DNA of 64,000 nucleotides from Haliclona indistincta (lineage: Eukaryota; Porifera; Demospongiae; Haplosclerida; Chalinidae): the NCBI GenBank assembly GCA_964017065.1, contig OZ024791.1, forward strand, positions 1,393,586-1,457,585, in the 5' to 3' direction. A program made the translations under genes and the position numbers. The notes below the pieces were generated by a model that saw only the letters and a list, made by a program, of their open reading frames with translations, did no database searches and was not told the DNA's origin. Below, piece by piece: positions 39,401-48,249 of this stretch (positions within the stretch are counted from its first letter, which is position 1; every line of letters begins with the position of its first letter).

Positions 39401-42400
39401 CTCCTCATTTCAGACAAGAGGCCCAGGAGATGCTGAAAAAGATGCTGGATAGTGACGTTATTAAGAAATCGAACAGTCCCTGGGCTTCTCCTGTAGTCTT
39501 GATACGGAAAAAGAATGGCAGTTTGCGGTATTGTGTAGACTACCGTAAACTAAATGCTGTGACCAGGAAGGATGCTTATCCGCTCCCACGAATTGATGAC
39601 ACTCTTGATACTCTGGGCAATGCCAAATGGTTTAGTACCCTTGATTTGATCTCAGGATATTGGCAAGTAGAGTTGAGCAAGGAGGCACAAGAGAAGACAG
39701 CTTTCAGTACGCCTGAAGGTTTATTTGAGTTCAAGGTCCTCCCTTTCGGTCTGAGCAATGCGCCAGCAACTTTCCAGCGGTTAATGGATCTTGTGCTTTC
39801 CGGCCTTCAATGGTCGGCCTGTTTGGTTTACATGGACGATATTATCGTCTATGGCAACACATTTAGTGCGCATTTACACAACTTGGCCGCCGTCTTTGCT
39901 CGTTTGCGGCAAGCAGGACTCAAGTTGCAGTCTCAGAAGTGTTTTTTGCTGCAAAAGGAAGTCAGTTATCTTGGCCATGTCGTGTCTGAACGAGGAGTGA
40001 GTCCTGATCCTTCGAAAACAGAAAAGGTGGCTTCGTGGCCTATTCCCAAGTCGGCTCAGGAGGTACAACAATTTCTTGGTCTGGCTGGTTATTACAGGAG
40101 ATTTATTAAACATTTTGCTGCTATTGCTAGGCCTCTTCATCGTCTCACAGAAAAGAATCACAAATTTTCGTGGACAAAGGAATGTCAGGAGTCATTTGAG
40201 GAGCTTCGTTGCTTGTTGACCACCTCACCTACATTAGCTTTTCCTGACTTTTCTCATCCTTTTGTCCTTGACACTGATGCTAGTGATTTTGGGTTGGGTG
40301 GAGTGTTGTCTCAGAGCATTAATGGAGAAGAGAGGCCTATTGCTTATGCTAGTAGAGCCCTTTCAAAGCCAGAGCGTAACTATTGCACCACGCGTAAAGA
40401 GTTGTTAGCTATGGTGTCAATGATCAAGCATTTTAGGCCGTATTTGCTAGGGCGTGAATTTTTATTGCGTACTGACCATAATTGCCTCATTTGGTTGCAG
40501 AGGTTCAAGGAGCCAGAAGGGCAGCTTGCCCGTTGGTTGGAGGTCCTCCAGGAATACACATTTGAAGTTGTCCATCGCCGCGGAACATTGCATGACAATG
40601 CAGATGCCCTTTCGAGACACCCTTGTGTACAATGCGGTAGATCGAATCATGACGAGGGCCCTGCTCCTATCGCTGGTGATTCAAGGGAACATTTAGTCGC
40701 CAGTTCTGCTCAGTTTATTCCTTCACATGATTGGCAGACAGCTCAGGCATCAGATCCTTCAATAGCACCAATTCTCCGTGCCAAACTTGCAGGAAAGAAA
40801 CCGGTGGGGGATGCAGTTCAACGGCTGAGTCGAGAGTCAAGACAGCTGCTAGAGATGTGGGAACAGTTGAGAGTTGAAGACAGAGTATTGCTGAGAGAAT
40901 TTAGAAATCCCACTAGCTCTTTGATCAGGAAGCAAATTATTGTTCCCAAATCGGTCCGTGACTCGATTTTGAGTGAGCTCCACAGTGGAGTTTCAGGTTG
41001 CCATCTTGGGGAAAAGAAGACGCTGGCTCGCTTAAAGCAACGTTACTATTGGCCTGGTCACTGGAAGGATGTTCATATATTTTGTCAAGCGTGCCAGGAG
41101 TGTGCTACACGGAAGATGCCAGTACCAAGAAGACGAGCACCCTTGCAGTCTGTTCCATCAGGATACCCTATGCACAAGGTTGCGATGGACATAGTGGGTC
41201 CACTCCCAAAGAGCAGAGCAGGTAACAAATACATCCTGGTGATATCAGATTATTTTTCTAAATGGACAGAGGCATACCCACTACCTAACCAAGAGGCGTC
41301 TACAGTAGCTCTTAAACTAGTAGACCAGTGGATTTGCCGTTTCTCTGTGCCAGAACAACTCCACTCGGACCAAGGGAGACAATTCGAATCGGAGCTCATT
41401 GCTGAGGTGTGTAAGCTGTTGAATATTAAAAAAACTCGAACTACTGCTTATCACCCACAGTCAGATGGTCAAGTTGAACGGTTCAACCGTACTCTTCTCA
41501 ACATGTTAGCTACGGTAGCCAAGAATCATCCGCACAAGTGGGAAGAGAGCTTGTGTAAGGTGTGTCTAGCATACAACAGCAGTATTCACAAAACCACTGG
41601 TTATTCTCCATTTTTTCTTGTCTATGGACGTGAAGCTCGGCTGCCTGTTGATGTCATGTTTGGAGACTCACAGTCTACGGCATTCTCAAGTCCTAGTGAG
41701 TTTGTTAGAGACTTACGATCAACTTTAGTTGATGCCTATGATATTGTTCGTCAGACCGCACAGAGTCAACAGGCCAGACAGAAAGATCTGTATGATGCTA
41801 AGATTTTTGGTGATCCTTATGGCAAGGGTGATATGGTGTGGCTTCACAACCCGGCAATTAAGCCGGGGTGTTCACGAAAACTTAATCATCCCTGGTCAGG
41901 TCCATATAAAGTCATCGAACGAATTTCTGAAGCTACTTATTGTATTCAACATCTCCGAAATAGGAAAAAGAAAGTGGTACATTTCAACCGACTTAAAGCT
42001 TGTCAAGTACCTTCTCCCGTCCAGACATCACCTCCTGTTTCACAACAGCTGTTTGGACAGAATTTGGAGCTTGTTGAAGATTCAGAAGAGGAACCACCTA
42101 CAGCTCAACCCTCTACTACGTTAACTCGACTTCCAGCTAAGACTATTCACAGTACTCAGCCTCCACCCTCTACTACGTCTGCCCAGCCAGCGATTACTCA
42201 GTCTCCACCTGCTATGATATCTACTGAATCACATATTCGACGGAATCCTCCCCGAAAGAGAAAACCTCCAGACTGGTTTATGCCCTCGACACCACCCAAG
42301 AGAAAAAGAAAAGTGACCTTCAATTTACCGGAGGGAGTGGTGTAGCGCCAGCAAGACTAGTACTACGGTCTCATGTTGTTGACTGTATGTTTTAACCCTG

Positions 42401-44051
42401 AACATGAATTGTATTGTTTTGTACGTCATGAGTAAACCTGTATATCTGAATCTGTACTTTTGCTAAGAATCAGTCTTTGCTGCTGTGCAGCCCTGAACAG
42501 TACATTTTGTCACGCGTTACACTTGCTAAGCTCACTGCTGGTAAATTAATATGACAATTTGACACCTAGATTTAGCCTTCACTTTAGTCTCATTGTTAAT
42601 TTTGCACGGCCTCGTACCAAGGTCGCCAAAGCAGACCTGGGAACGAGGCTAGACTGTGCATGACAATATTTATCAGGTCCACAGCACATGCTCAGTTCCA
42701 ATAACGTGCAGTGATAAACACAATCATGAGATGAACACTGTTTATCAGAGGAATGAATACACTTGCTGCACTACCAAGTACAGCATCATTGTATATCTAT
42801 GGTACAACTATACCATAGATATACTGTACTGTGGAAATATGCGCTTATACATGGGACATGCCCTTGATGAGCCTAAACGCGCTTTTTGCAAGTATATTTA
42901 GCACCGCAGGAAACTATGATATGCGCTTAACAAACAATATGTGCCTATAAGCGACCAGAGGCTATTGTATGGTAATGTTTGACTATGTTTAAGTTTTTTT
43001 CCAGTGAAATAATTATGTGTGTGTGGATTTATTGTGAGAGAAACCAATGTCACAGAACAATAACATCAAACAGTAGTGGGCAGCTCAGGAAAACATGACA
43101 GAAACCCAGCTGGGGAGCAAGGGAAATTCTCCTTCCCAGATCCATTATAAAGACACGATAATTATTTACGGTTAGATATCTCAGTACCAGCAAAAAATCA
43201 ACGACTTCTCTTCAAATTCGATTAATATATTCGAATGTGAAGAGAAGTCGTTGATTTTTTGGCTGAATATTAATGGCTGAATATTATTCCAACAACACAG
43301 CAAATTATTTTTTTTTAATTTTAAATTGTACAACACAGTATTAAATTTTGTGCAAAATGACTTCAATCTTTTAACTTGATAAGCACTATTGCATAATGTG
43401 CCAGTAGGAAATAGTTTATGTAACTTCAAGTGACAATATGAAACAAGTTATATAACACATCATAATTATTATGATGAAGAGAATGGCTACAATAACCAAC
43501 CCACACTATCTTATCACCATCCAATAATTGCACAAAACACCAACTGTCACCCTCCCACCCACTTTGCCCAATCACACAAATCTGGCTATAATCACAGAAT
43601 AATGACAGGCCCAGAGGGTCAACTGACCCCTACCACTTCATATTAAATTTTATGAGTCCATGATAATAGCATGACCAGACCCTTCTATGCCGCACTTAGG
43701 AGGCAATTCTAAGCCTGAAATTAATTTTTTTAACTACAACCCTTGGCGCAAGTCAACTTCTGGCTCTACCCCTGAATCTACTGAATGAGTACAAGGCATA
43801 GCTGCCTGTTTTCATTCTCAACTCTATTCCCTTCCCGATGTCCCAGCTTGTTACCTCGGTTCATCTGTAGCAGTTGGTTCTTCTGTAGCAGTTGGTTCTT
43901 CTGTAGCAGTTGGCTCTATTGTATCAGTTGGTATTAGTGATGTAGTGTCTTGTTCGAGATGTAAGGTGGTTAATGAGATGGCGCTTGTTCTTAGTATTAG
44001 CAGCAGGCAAAGCCCGATAAGTGAAAACAATTTGTAGTGATGCTCAACCAT
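33440..44051 (-). CDS. Single-pass membrane glycoprotein, interrupted by assembly gap
   Basis: Minus-strand exons seen: 44051-43855, 36918-36788, 36733-36561, then 34768-34661, 34294-34251, 33556-33440. Exon 1 encodes a signal peptide (MVEHHYKLFSLIGLCLLLIL) and TATEEP hexapeptide repeats; exon 2 continues Thr/Pro-rich and enters a globular ectodomain (RVLHSDCMFLQIEKLSVNFS) with N-glycosylation sites. The last exons encode an ectodomain end, a membrane helix (VYVIVGLVVGFTVVSAVVVI) and a short tail KHYKYGPYNLLD. Phases match within exons 1-3 and within the last three. Exon 3 ends in phase 0 but 34768 needs phase 1, so at least one exon is missing, probably in the 36301-36500 gap. It is possible that two genes are involved. 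The ectodomain is unassigned (SEA-like is a guess). Intron 1 carries the gypsy element; the beta-helix gene sits antisense inside. Confidence 0.65.
33657..33946 (+). mobile_element. SINE, 5'-truncated copy (body only)
   Basis: Matches the body of the SINE at 25935-26325 from ACGGGTACCTGGTCTTGTAC to the 3' end (GGCAGCGAAAGG), with about 10-15% differences by eye and no tRNA head. Sits in an intron of the membrane protein gene. Confidence 0.75.
34326..34520. repeat. Minisatellite of CACCGGTCATTGG units
   Basis: About 12 copies of a 14-18-base unit (ACACCGGTCATTGG, variants ACAGGTCATT, GGTCACTGG). Intronic to the membrane protein gene. Confidence 0.9.
34951..36300 (+). CDS. Secreted right-handed beta-helix protein, truncated by the gap
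   Basis: ATG at 34951 opens a signal peptide (MNGVQLLVTWLSILCCTSG) and an uninterrupted frame of 450 codons up to the run of Ns. Repeating short strands with Asn/Ser/Gly turns (ISGVKNITFQGTGDFEI; LNIDQITISDSMQYGL; SNISITRSWFHDN; NIGGGMLLYF) fit the parallel beta-helix (right-handed, pectate-lyase-like) fold. There are many N-x-S/T glycosylation sites. Such proteins in marine invertebrates are often large cell-surface or secreted proteins of unknown role; no catalytic residues can be named. It lies antisense inside a large intron of the membrane protein gene. The 3' end is not in this window, as sequence after the gap does not continue the frame. Confidence 0.72.
36301..36500. other. Assembly gap (200 Ns)
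   Basis: A run of exactly 200 N, probably a placeholder of arbitrary size. It interrupts both the beta-helix ORF (+) and the membrane protein gene (-). Confidence 0.99.
36996..37176 (+). repeat. 5' LTR, 181 bp
   Basis: Begins TGTAGCGCCAGCAAGAC and ends CACGCGTTACA (TG...CA). Confidence 0.96.
37178..37195 (+). other. Primer binding site, tRNA-Ser type
   Basis: TGGCGTAGTCGGCAGGAT, one base after the LTR, is complementary to a tRNA 3' end reading ATCCTGCCGACTACG-CCA. From known eukaryotic tRNAs this matches serine tRNA (acceptor stem GTAGTCG/CGACTAC). Confidence 0.8.
37490..38356 (+). CDS. Gag polyprotein of the gypsy element, 288 aa
   Basis: Structural protein of the element's particle. The first ATG in the open frame is 37490 (MMAVRPLVLPEPFSGDG), followed by the retrotransposon-gag capsid pattern (WSQWESHFEDVAAVNSW; WLRVRLTGRARTAYQRF). 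Near the C-terminus is a single CCHC zinc knuckle, CHRCGREGHYARGC, then a Gln run. It ends at TAG 38354, directly after the slippery site. No frame breaks. Upstream there is a 0.3-kb leader (37196-37489). Confidence 0.93.
   Translation: MMAVRPLVLPEPFSGDGSWSQWESHFEDVAAVNSWEEAAKLLWLRVRLTGRARTAYQRFSEETKTSYERSMKGLKKRFEPDSKKELYLAELQARCKQRNEGWPEFAEDIRLLADSAYPNLPDDAREQISLTHFLGQITNPHIAFSVKQSRPKNLDEAVTATLEMESYATPSMSKVRQNVGTAPVNQLSSADETTPPAVEGGPTEQISMASVGQDGTRLVSLMESIVNRMDKLETRLDRERGNSGRPARRVQGTNQEPRSPVICHRCGREGHYARGCASRRQQQQQQGN
38314..42345 (+). CDS. Pol polyprotein of the gypsy element (PR-RT-RH-IN), expressed by -1 frameshift
   Basis: The frame is open from 38314, but translation should enter at 38347-38353 from gag; no ATG start is needed. 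Domains: aspartic protease with FVLDTGA (about 38515); reverse transcriptase with the catalytic LVYMDDIIVYG (YMDD at 39829-39840) and LPFGLSNAP; RNase H with DTDASDFGLGG (about 40270) and RTDHNCL; integrase with the HHCC zinc finger (HSGVSGCHLG ... CQACQEC), then DDE residues in MDIVGP, HSDQGRQFES and DGQVERFNRT; a GPY/F region; and a basic Pro-rich tail (PPRKRKPPDW; PPKRKRK) that could act as nuclear localisation signals. All key residues are present and there are no stops or shifts. The stop codon lies inside the first five bases of the 3' LTR, so the polypurine tract is coding. Confidence 0.95.
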   Translation: MRISKTATAATGKLDTLRVTGQAREGDVKTETHIKCTNSDAITVFPINPVAAYYISGVVNGISVDFVLDTGAAVCLLRKDVWDSANTKNCPLQPWNGSKLISVDGSPVQFLGVAKLSIAIQEVKVQQEVIVVENLSAMGILGLDFLDYNHGSVDTGNRVLRLPNLRVEIPLKRTSRESPLQPTDARITVALQHTVVIPPLSELEVMATVSESDLSDDQWLVESLSTRGAVIAARAIVSPVSGCCPVRLLNPRSEEIMLTSGYKVAQLQPISGVEILDSVPINQVSLSSPQEPSIEKQNLLWGLVQKCGNEVTDDQRTQLYHLLLEFADVFAVNAADFGRTDIARHEIDTGDARPIRQPPRRTPPHFRQEAQEMLKKMLDSDVIKKSNSPWASPVVLIRKKNGSLRYCVDYRKLNAVTRKDAYPLPRIDDTLDTLGNAKWFSTLDLISGYWQVELSKEAQEKTAFSTPEGLFEFKVLPFGLSNAPATFQRLMDLVLSGLQWSACLVYMDDIIVYGNTFSAHLHNLAAVFARLRQAGLKLQSQKCFLLQKEVSYLGHVVSERGVSPDPSKTEKVASWPIPKSAQEVQQFLGLAGYYRRFIKHFAAIARPLHRLTEKNHKFSWTKECQESFEELRCLLTTSPTLAFPDFSHPFVLDTDASDFGLGGVLSQSINGEERPIAYASRALSKPERNYCTTRKELLAMVSMIKHFRPYLLGREFLLRTDHNCLIWLQRFKEPEGQLARWLEVLQEYTFEVVHRRGTLHDNADALSRHPCVQCGRSNHDEGPAPIAGDSREHLVASSAQFIPSHDWQTAQASDPSIAPILRAKLAGKKPVGDAVQRLSRESRQLLEMWEQLRVEDRVLLREFRNPTSSLIRKQIIVPKSVRDSILSELHSGVSGCHLGEKKTLARLKQRYYWPGHWKDVHIFCQACQECATRKMPVPRRRAPLQSVPSGYPMHKVAMDIVGPLPKSRAGNKYILVISDYFSKWTEAYPLPNQEASTVALKLVDQWICRFSVPEQLHSDQGRQFESELIAEVCKLLNIKKTRTTAYHPQSDGQVERFNRTLLNMLATVAKNHPHKWEESLCKVCLAYNSSIHKTTGYSPFFLVYGREARLPVDVMFGDSQSTAFSSPSEFVRDLRSTLVDAYDIVRQTAQSQQARQKDLYDAKIFGDPYGKGDMVWLHNPAIKPGCSRKLNHPWSGPYKVIERISEATYCIQHLRNRKKKVVHFNRLKACQVPSPVQTSPPVSQQLFGQNLELVEDSEEEPPTAQPSTTLTRLPAKTIHSTQPPPSTTSAQPAITQSPPAMISTESHIRRNPPRKRKPPDWFMPSTPPKRKRKVTFNLPEGVV
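38347..38390 (+). promoter_or_regulatory. -1 programmed ribosomal frameshift signal (gag-pol)
   Basis: Heptamer G GGA AAC at 38347-38353, in the zero (gag) frame X XXY YYZ, followed at once by the gag stop TAG, a 6-nt spacer (TAGATA) and a hairpin: CCCTCCGCG at 38360-38368 pairs with CGCGTGAGGG at 38381-38390. Slipping back one base gives GGG AAA CTA and enters the pol frame, which is open across this point. Confidence 0.88.
42328..42340 (+). other. Polypurine tract
   Basis: CCGGAGGGAGTGG immediately before the 3' LTR; expected plus-strand primer. It overlaps the end of pol. Confidence 0.75.
42341..42521 (+). repeat. 3' LTR, 181 bp
   Basis: Same sequence as 36996-37176 by base-by-base reading. 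Confidence 0.96.
42522..43854 (-). other. Intron 1 remainder of the membrane protein gene
   Basis: Non-coding. Holds a 15-bp-arm inverted repeat (TATCTATGGTA...TACCATAGATA) at about 42788-42823 and a longer one at 43188-43265. No exon signal. Confidence 0.45.
43188..43265. repeat. Inverted repeat, ~30-bp arms
   Basis: AAAAAATCAACGACTTCTCT at 43192 pairs with its exact complement ending at 43260; the arms extend inward with one or two mismatches to a small AT loop. Could be a tiny MITE or a hairpin. Confidence 0.85.
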
Positions 44052-44416
44052 AGCGCTTCTCTGTAGAGAAGAGAGGTTGCTGCATCAGAGTGATAACTTG
44101 CATAACATACCTTTAAGAGAATGCTCTCTCTATCTGTGCCTGAAGGATGATCTGACTCTAGGCTTGTACCTGTGCTGCAGCAAGCTGTGTTCCTCGACCT
44201 TATATTTTACACACCGTGTTATTTTACTGGGCGGTGCATGCTCACCATTTCGACACGTGACAAAACAATGTGACACGTGATCTCACGTTACCTGGTAACT
44301 AGTAAACATACTAAATAATCGTATCGCCCGAAGGATCTAGGATCAACCAGATTGCCTGGAGCAATCTACCATCTGATCGATCCATTACGTAGCCAGCGCG
44401 TTGGAAGGGGAAGAGA
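44052..44416. promoter_or_regulatory. Divergent intergenic region, membrane protein / stathmin-like gene
   Basis: 365 bases between two ATGs on opposite strands. Contains paired CACGTGAC-type words (CGACACGTGACAAAACAATG, GTGACACGTGATCTCACG) near 44252-44290, E-box-like sites that could serve both genes. Confidence 0.4.
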
Positions 44417-46510
44417 ATGGGCTGTGGTTCGTCCAAGGCTGCAGAAATAAACGAAGGAGACATCACAATCAGGGCCAGACAGCCAGATGATCAAACCGAT
44501 GACCAGACTAAAAATAATGGAGATGTCTCCAACTCTACAGCTCGACAAGGAACAACCCAACAAACGTCTGAAAATGACGACTCTAATCTGAATCAAGCTC
44601 TCCAATCCTTGCCTCAGTCACCAGCATCACCACAATCACACCATCAACTGCTGCCCAATGAGCTAGCCAGCAACCAAAGCTACCTTCTCAAACCAATAGC
44701 CTACGAGATTCCTCTCAATGAGGACGGAAAGCCCATGCCAAGAAAACCATTCGTTCCTCGATTGGAGGTGAGATTTAATGTGAAAATCATCTAGCTGTAG
44801 GGAGAGATGCTATGTCCCAAATATGTGCACAGTGTCATGTCATTCCACTGCTTCCATGTAGAAACTAGACAATGCTCCCAGGGTCACAGCAGAGAGCTTA
44901 GCTGAGAAGCAAAGAAGAGCAGAGGAAAGAAAACAGAAGGTACCATAGGACAGAAAAATTAGACTCATGTGTTGTCACTGTGTATAATGTATGTATGCCT
45001 TGTAGGAGCTAGCTAAGAAGCAGAAAAGTGGCTCCAAACAGCTATCTCGCATCAAAAGAGACATCATGGTGGCAAGAAATGCTGACATATACAATGAGGT
45101 ACAGAATACACAAGAAAGCTGCCTTTGTTTCAGCTTTATACACTAATGTGTTGTGTCTCAGTGTCGCTTTAGCAGAGACTGAACATCAGCATCGTAGTAT
45201 AGCTTTATAAATTAGCTGTCTTCATATCAATAAGAATGCAATACCTGCATACTCAAGTCTATATACTTGCTATTAGACAAGTTGTGTGCTGTATCAGTGC
45301 TGTAGGAGGTGCTATTAAACAAGCACATTTATGAAGCTGACATCATAACTGTTTTGACTAACACAGTCAAATATGACACACCTGTTCAAAGCACTAAAGA
45401 AGAGAGGTCTTTGGTTGTCACTTGAAGGCGAAGATATAATATAGACAGAATTACAGATGCATTTTCAAACGTAATCTGTCAATTTTTTCTAGTTGTCAGT
45501 TCTGTATGAAGACACTGAAGCCAAACTATAGTCATATAAACAGGAGTTGCTAATTACTGTCTGGTCATCATAATTATAGGTGGAGCGTAAAATTGGCAGC
45601 GGCAAAAAGGGACCATCCGCACAACTAGCAGTACCACGATCAATAGATAGGGTGAGTGACAAAATAAATTATACAGAATTATTTTACTGTGTGTGTGTGT
45701 GTGTGTGTGTAGGTGAAACCAGTTCCTGAAGAAGATGGTGGTAGTGGTGATCTGTCAGTAGAGATGGAAGGTGATAATACATTCAATGCTGACTCCAATG
45801 GCGAAGGTGAGTACTAGTATTGACAAGACCAGCTGTGCAGTGACATGTACACTGTCTATGGTGGAACCTCTCTATTACAGACAAGTCGGGAAAGTGCTTA
45901 ATTTTTAATTTTAATTTTGTCAATGGAGATTCAATCTGTATTGTTAGGTAAATGCTGTCTATTGAACACAATACCAGCTTTTCAAGTCTATATGCAGTGC
46001 AACTTGCTATTATAAACAAGTACATATTTATAACGCTGACATCATAACTGTTTCTTGACTAACAAAGTCCAGCTATTGGACTAGAGCGCTGGTATTGCAG
46101 TAAATTGATAAGCACATCATTGGGAGTTTTCATTAAAGCAGGCTCCACTGTACACATAACAATTGTGGTAAACATTGACCTTATTAGAGAGTGCTTTATC
46201 AAAACAGCTCATTGCCTCAGTGACTTTAATGTATTCTAGTTGATCATAACCAGTGGTCAGAGGTCTCTGTTCATTAACAGAGACGGCTAGGGGAAGTATA
46301 CACTCTAAGTTACAAAACTTTTTAAATTCATTGTGTGTAGATCTGTGGGGAAACAGTCACTCGCATTCTCAGATGCATCACAAGACGAATGGTCTCGCCC
46401 ATCACCAGCAGCTAACAGACTCATCAACACACACCAGATTAACGAATCAACCAGCTGTACCTCCTGGAGTAAAACCAGGCAAAATCCACTATTCGACTGT
46501 GGTCACATAG
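44417..46510 (+). CDS. N-myristoylation-motif, stathmin-like coiled-coil protein, 285 aa
   Basis: Six exons: 44417-44767, 44862-44939, 45006-45098, 45580-45651, 45713-45806, 46341-46510; phases agree, 286 codons. The N-terminus MGCGSSKAAE is a strong myristoylation plus palmitoylation signal (Gly2, Cys3), implying membrane anchoring. A Gln/Ser/Pro-rich linker leads to YEIPLNEDGKPMPRKPFVPR and then a charged helix (ESLAEKQRRAEERKQKELAK). That order (acylated MGC start, then a stathmin-like RAEER helix) resembles STMND1, the stathmin-domain-containing protein, and would suggest tubulin binding. The similarity is short, so the assignment is tentative. The C-terminus (KPGKIHYSTVVT) is His/Ser-rich before it. 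All introns are short except 45099-45579 and 45807-46340. Confidence 0.75.
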
Positions 46511-46982
46511 TACAATAATAATATTATTATTATATACAATGTATTGTTAATGATTTCATTTTGAGTACTTGTTTTTAAATTCATTGTCATAATAATAATT
46601 CCTTAATAAGTATGTCATGTTCAAGTTAGTTGCAATAATCATCACTAGGATAAAATTTAATGTAGCCTGCAAAAATAGGAAAAGATCGTACTGCAATTTT
46701 GCAAAATGTGTCACACAGGTCAACGGCCTTGCACATGTGAAATAGCTATACTTTAATAGTTTAGTATATAGCTACTTCACTATACGCAAAGGGCATTTTG
46801 TGTGCAATACATTTGCAAGATGCACTGTACATGTACTGATGTTTTGATGGATGCCAACTACATGACAAAGACAAGGACAGCAGATGTTCATGATCATGAG
46901 ATGACAAGGACCAGCTGTTACGCTATCATGCTGGGTTGAATCAGTGTGTTCAAATGAGAATATAAAAAATAAAAATAAGATT
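46511..46982. other. Convergent 3' flanks
   Basis: AT-rich with AATAATAATATTATTATTAT just after the stop at 46510 and AAAAATAAAAATAAG near 46970. Nothing else seen. Confidence 0.4.
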
Positions 46983-47999
46983 CTATTCTGTACACAAAGA
47001 ACCAGTTTTAATCAGATTCTCCGTTGTCTTTCTGAAGTTATTCAGTTTGAATTGATGAGAGACTATTGTATTTTTCGCACATGACATCCCTAGTGCAAAT
47101 CGGTCGTCATCATTCTTTCTTGTAATGCGAAATGGTGCTAGCCATAATCCCAATGTAGAGTCTTCCAATCTGGTATGCTTAAAATTGTCACCGTACTTAG
47201 CAAGAGCGTCCACCACCTGTCTACCTAAAACATAACCAAGACCTGCGCAATACGGCAAATATGTCTCACAAATGTACCAGTTTGGATTCATCCATCTATA
47301 ATTTTTGCGGACAACCTTCTTCATGGAATAAAAGTGACCATAGAATAGATCTCTTGGACAGCCAAGATCTTTCAGAGCATCTAGCATATTGTCAACTAGT
47401 AGAATGACATCATCGTCTGTTTTTATTAAATAATCAAATTGGTGCTTATTGGACCATTGGATAGTAGCTTGTACCTTTCTGGCTAAGCCAGCGTACTCTT
47501 CTTTGAGGTCACTCAACATTGTTAAGTCTCTAAACTTTCTTTGTTCTTTTTTCAAATCAGATAAATCCGTCCCTCCGACCGCCTTTGTTCCTATTACAAA
47601 TCTCACAGTGACGTTGCTTGATAGATTTTTATAGATTGAATTGCGAGCTAGTTTCCTCAATTCAGCACCTTGTTTACTTGGCGTAGACAGCACAACGACA
47701 AGCAAACGTATCTCCCTGGCGTCCTTACAGACCACTTGGCGATCAAATTCTGCAGACATCTCAGCAAGCACCTGAGGCCATCTGGCTCCTAAAACCGTAA
47801 AAGGTGGCTCCCGGGGTTGTTCGAGAGGGCGTTGCTCCTTTGACAATCTGTTCATCGAGTACATACCCATGGTTCCACAAAGAACGCCTAGCACGAGGGA
47901 CACGACAACCCGCCTCATTCTGACATATGTCGCTCTTCGAACGTTGACAGACGGCTCTCTGACAGACACCGAAGAAAAGGACAAGAAAAGTGGGCGCAT
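46983..47999 (-). CDS. B3GALT6: Beta-1,3-galactosyltransferase, B3GALT6-like, intronless, 338 aa
   Basis: GT31-family Golgi enzyme. B3GALT6 adds the second galactose of the glycosaminoglycan-protein linker. ATG 47999; a type II signal anchor lies at about residues 28-48 (RRVVVSLVLGVLCGTMGMYS). Motifs: RLLVVVLSTPSKQGAELRKLARNS-type start of the domain, VRFVIGTKAVGG, the metal-binding DxD in IKTDDDVILLVD, YGHFYS, YLPYCAGLGYVLG, and LEDSTLGLWLAPFRITR, whose ED-x-x-x-G is the GT31 signature. The pattern WYICETYLPYCAG...GYVL is closer to B3GALT6 than to other GT31 members, and B3GALT6 is typically single-exon too. Length is near the family norm. Start choice: first ATG, which keeps a cytosolic basic stretch; a second ATG at residue 28 is possible. 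Confidence 0.85.
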   Translation of the reverse strand: MRPLFLSFSSVSVREPSVNVRRATYVRMRRVVVSLVLGVLCGTMGMYSMNRLSKEQRPLEQPREPPFTVLGARWPQVLAEMSAEFDRQVVCKDAREIRLLVVVLSTPSKQGAELRKLARNSIYKNLSSNVTVRFVIGTKAVGGTDLSDLKKEQRKFRDLTMLSDLKEEYAGLARKVQATIQWSNKHQFDYLIKTDDDVILLVDNMLDALKDLGCPRDLFYGHFYSMKKVVRKNYRWMNPNWYICETYLPYCAGLGYVLGRQVVDALAKYGDNFKHTRLEDSTLGLWLAPFRITRKNDDDRFALGMSCAKNTIVSHQFKLNNFRKTTENLIKTGSLCTE

Positions 48000-48249
48000 T
48001 TTCAGCTCGATTTTATCAGATACAATCTTATGCCCATCCCTTAAATGCCATTTAATGCTCAGTGCAGTGGATTAAGGGGGCGGTGCATGAATTTATGGGG
48101 GACTTTGATGTGCTGCATCTTGTTTTCTGCTTAGCATATATGCACAAAAGTGCTTTTATTGATTAGACCAAGTCTAACACTACCTGCCGTGCAACTATGG
48201 CGAGCTGGTGACGCTCTCGGGTACGCACAAAAGACCTCGCTTCTGCTAC
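48000..48249. promoter_or_regulatory. Upstream region of the B3GALT6-like gene
   Basis: Presumed 5' UTR/promoter on the minus strand; no motif stands out. Bordered by a fold-back element. Confidence 0.3.

Larger units (their letters stand above)
36996..42521 (+). mobile_element. Complete Ty3/gypsy LTR retrotransposon, 5.5 kb
   Basis: LTR - PBS - gag - (-1 frameshift) - pol (protease, reverse transcriptase, RNase H, integrase) - PPT - LTR. The two LTRs are 181 bases each and I find no difference between them. Flanks share CTTG (36992-36995 and 42522-42525), a short target duplication. Domain order PR-RT-RH-IN and a GPY/F-type motif (HPWSGPYKVIE) after integrase place it in Ty3/gypsy. No env. 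Both ORFs are open, so it is likely a young copy. It lies in intron 1 of the membrane protein gene, antisense to that gene. Confidence 0.96.
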
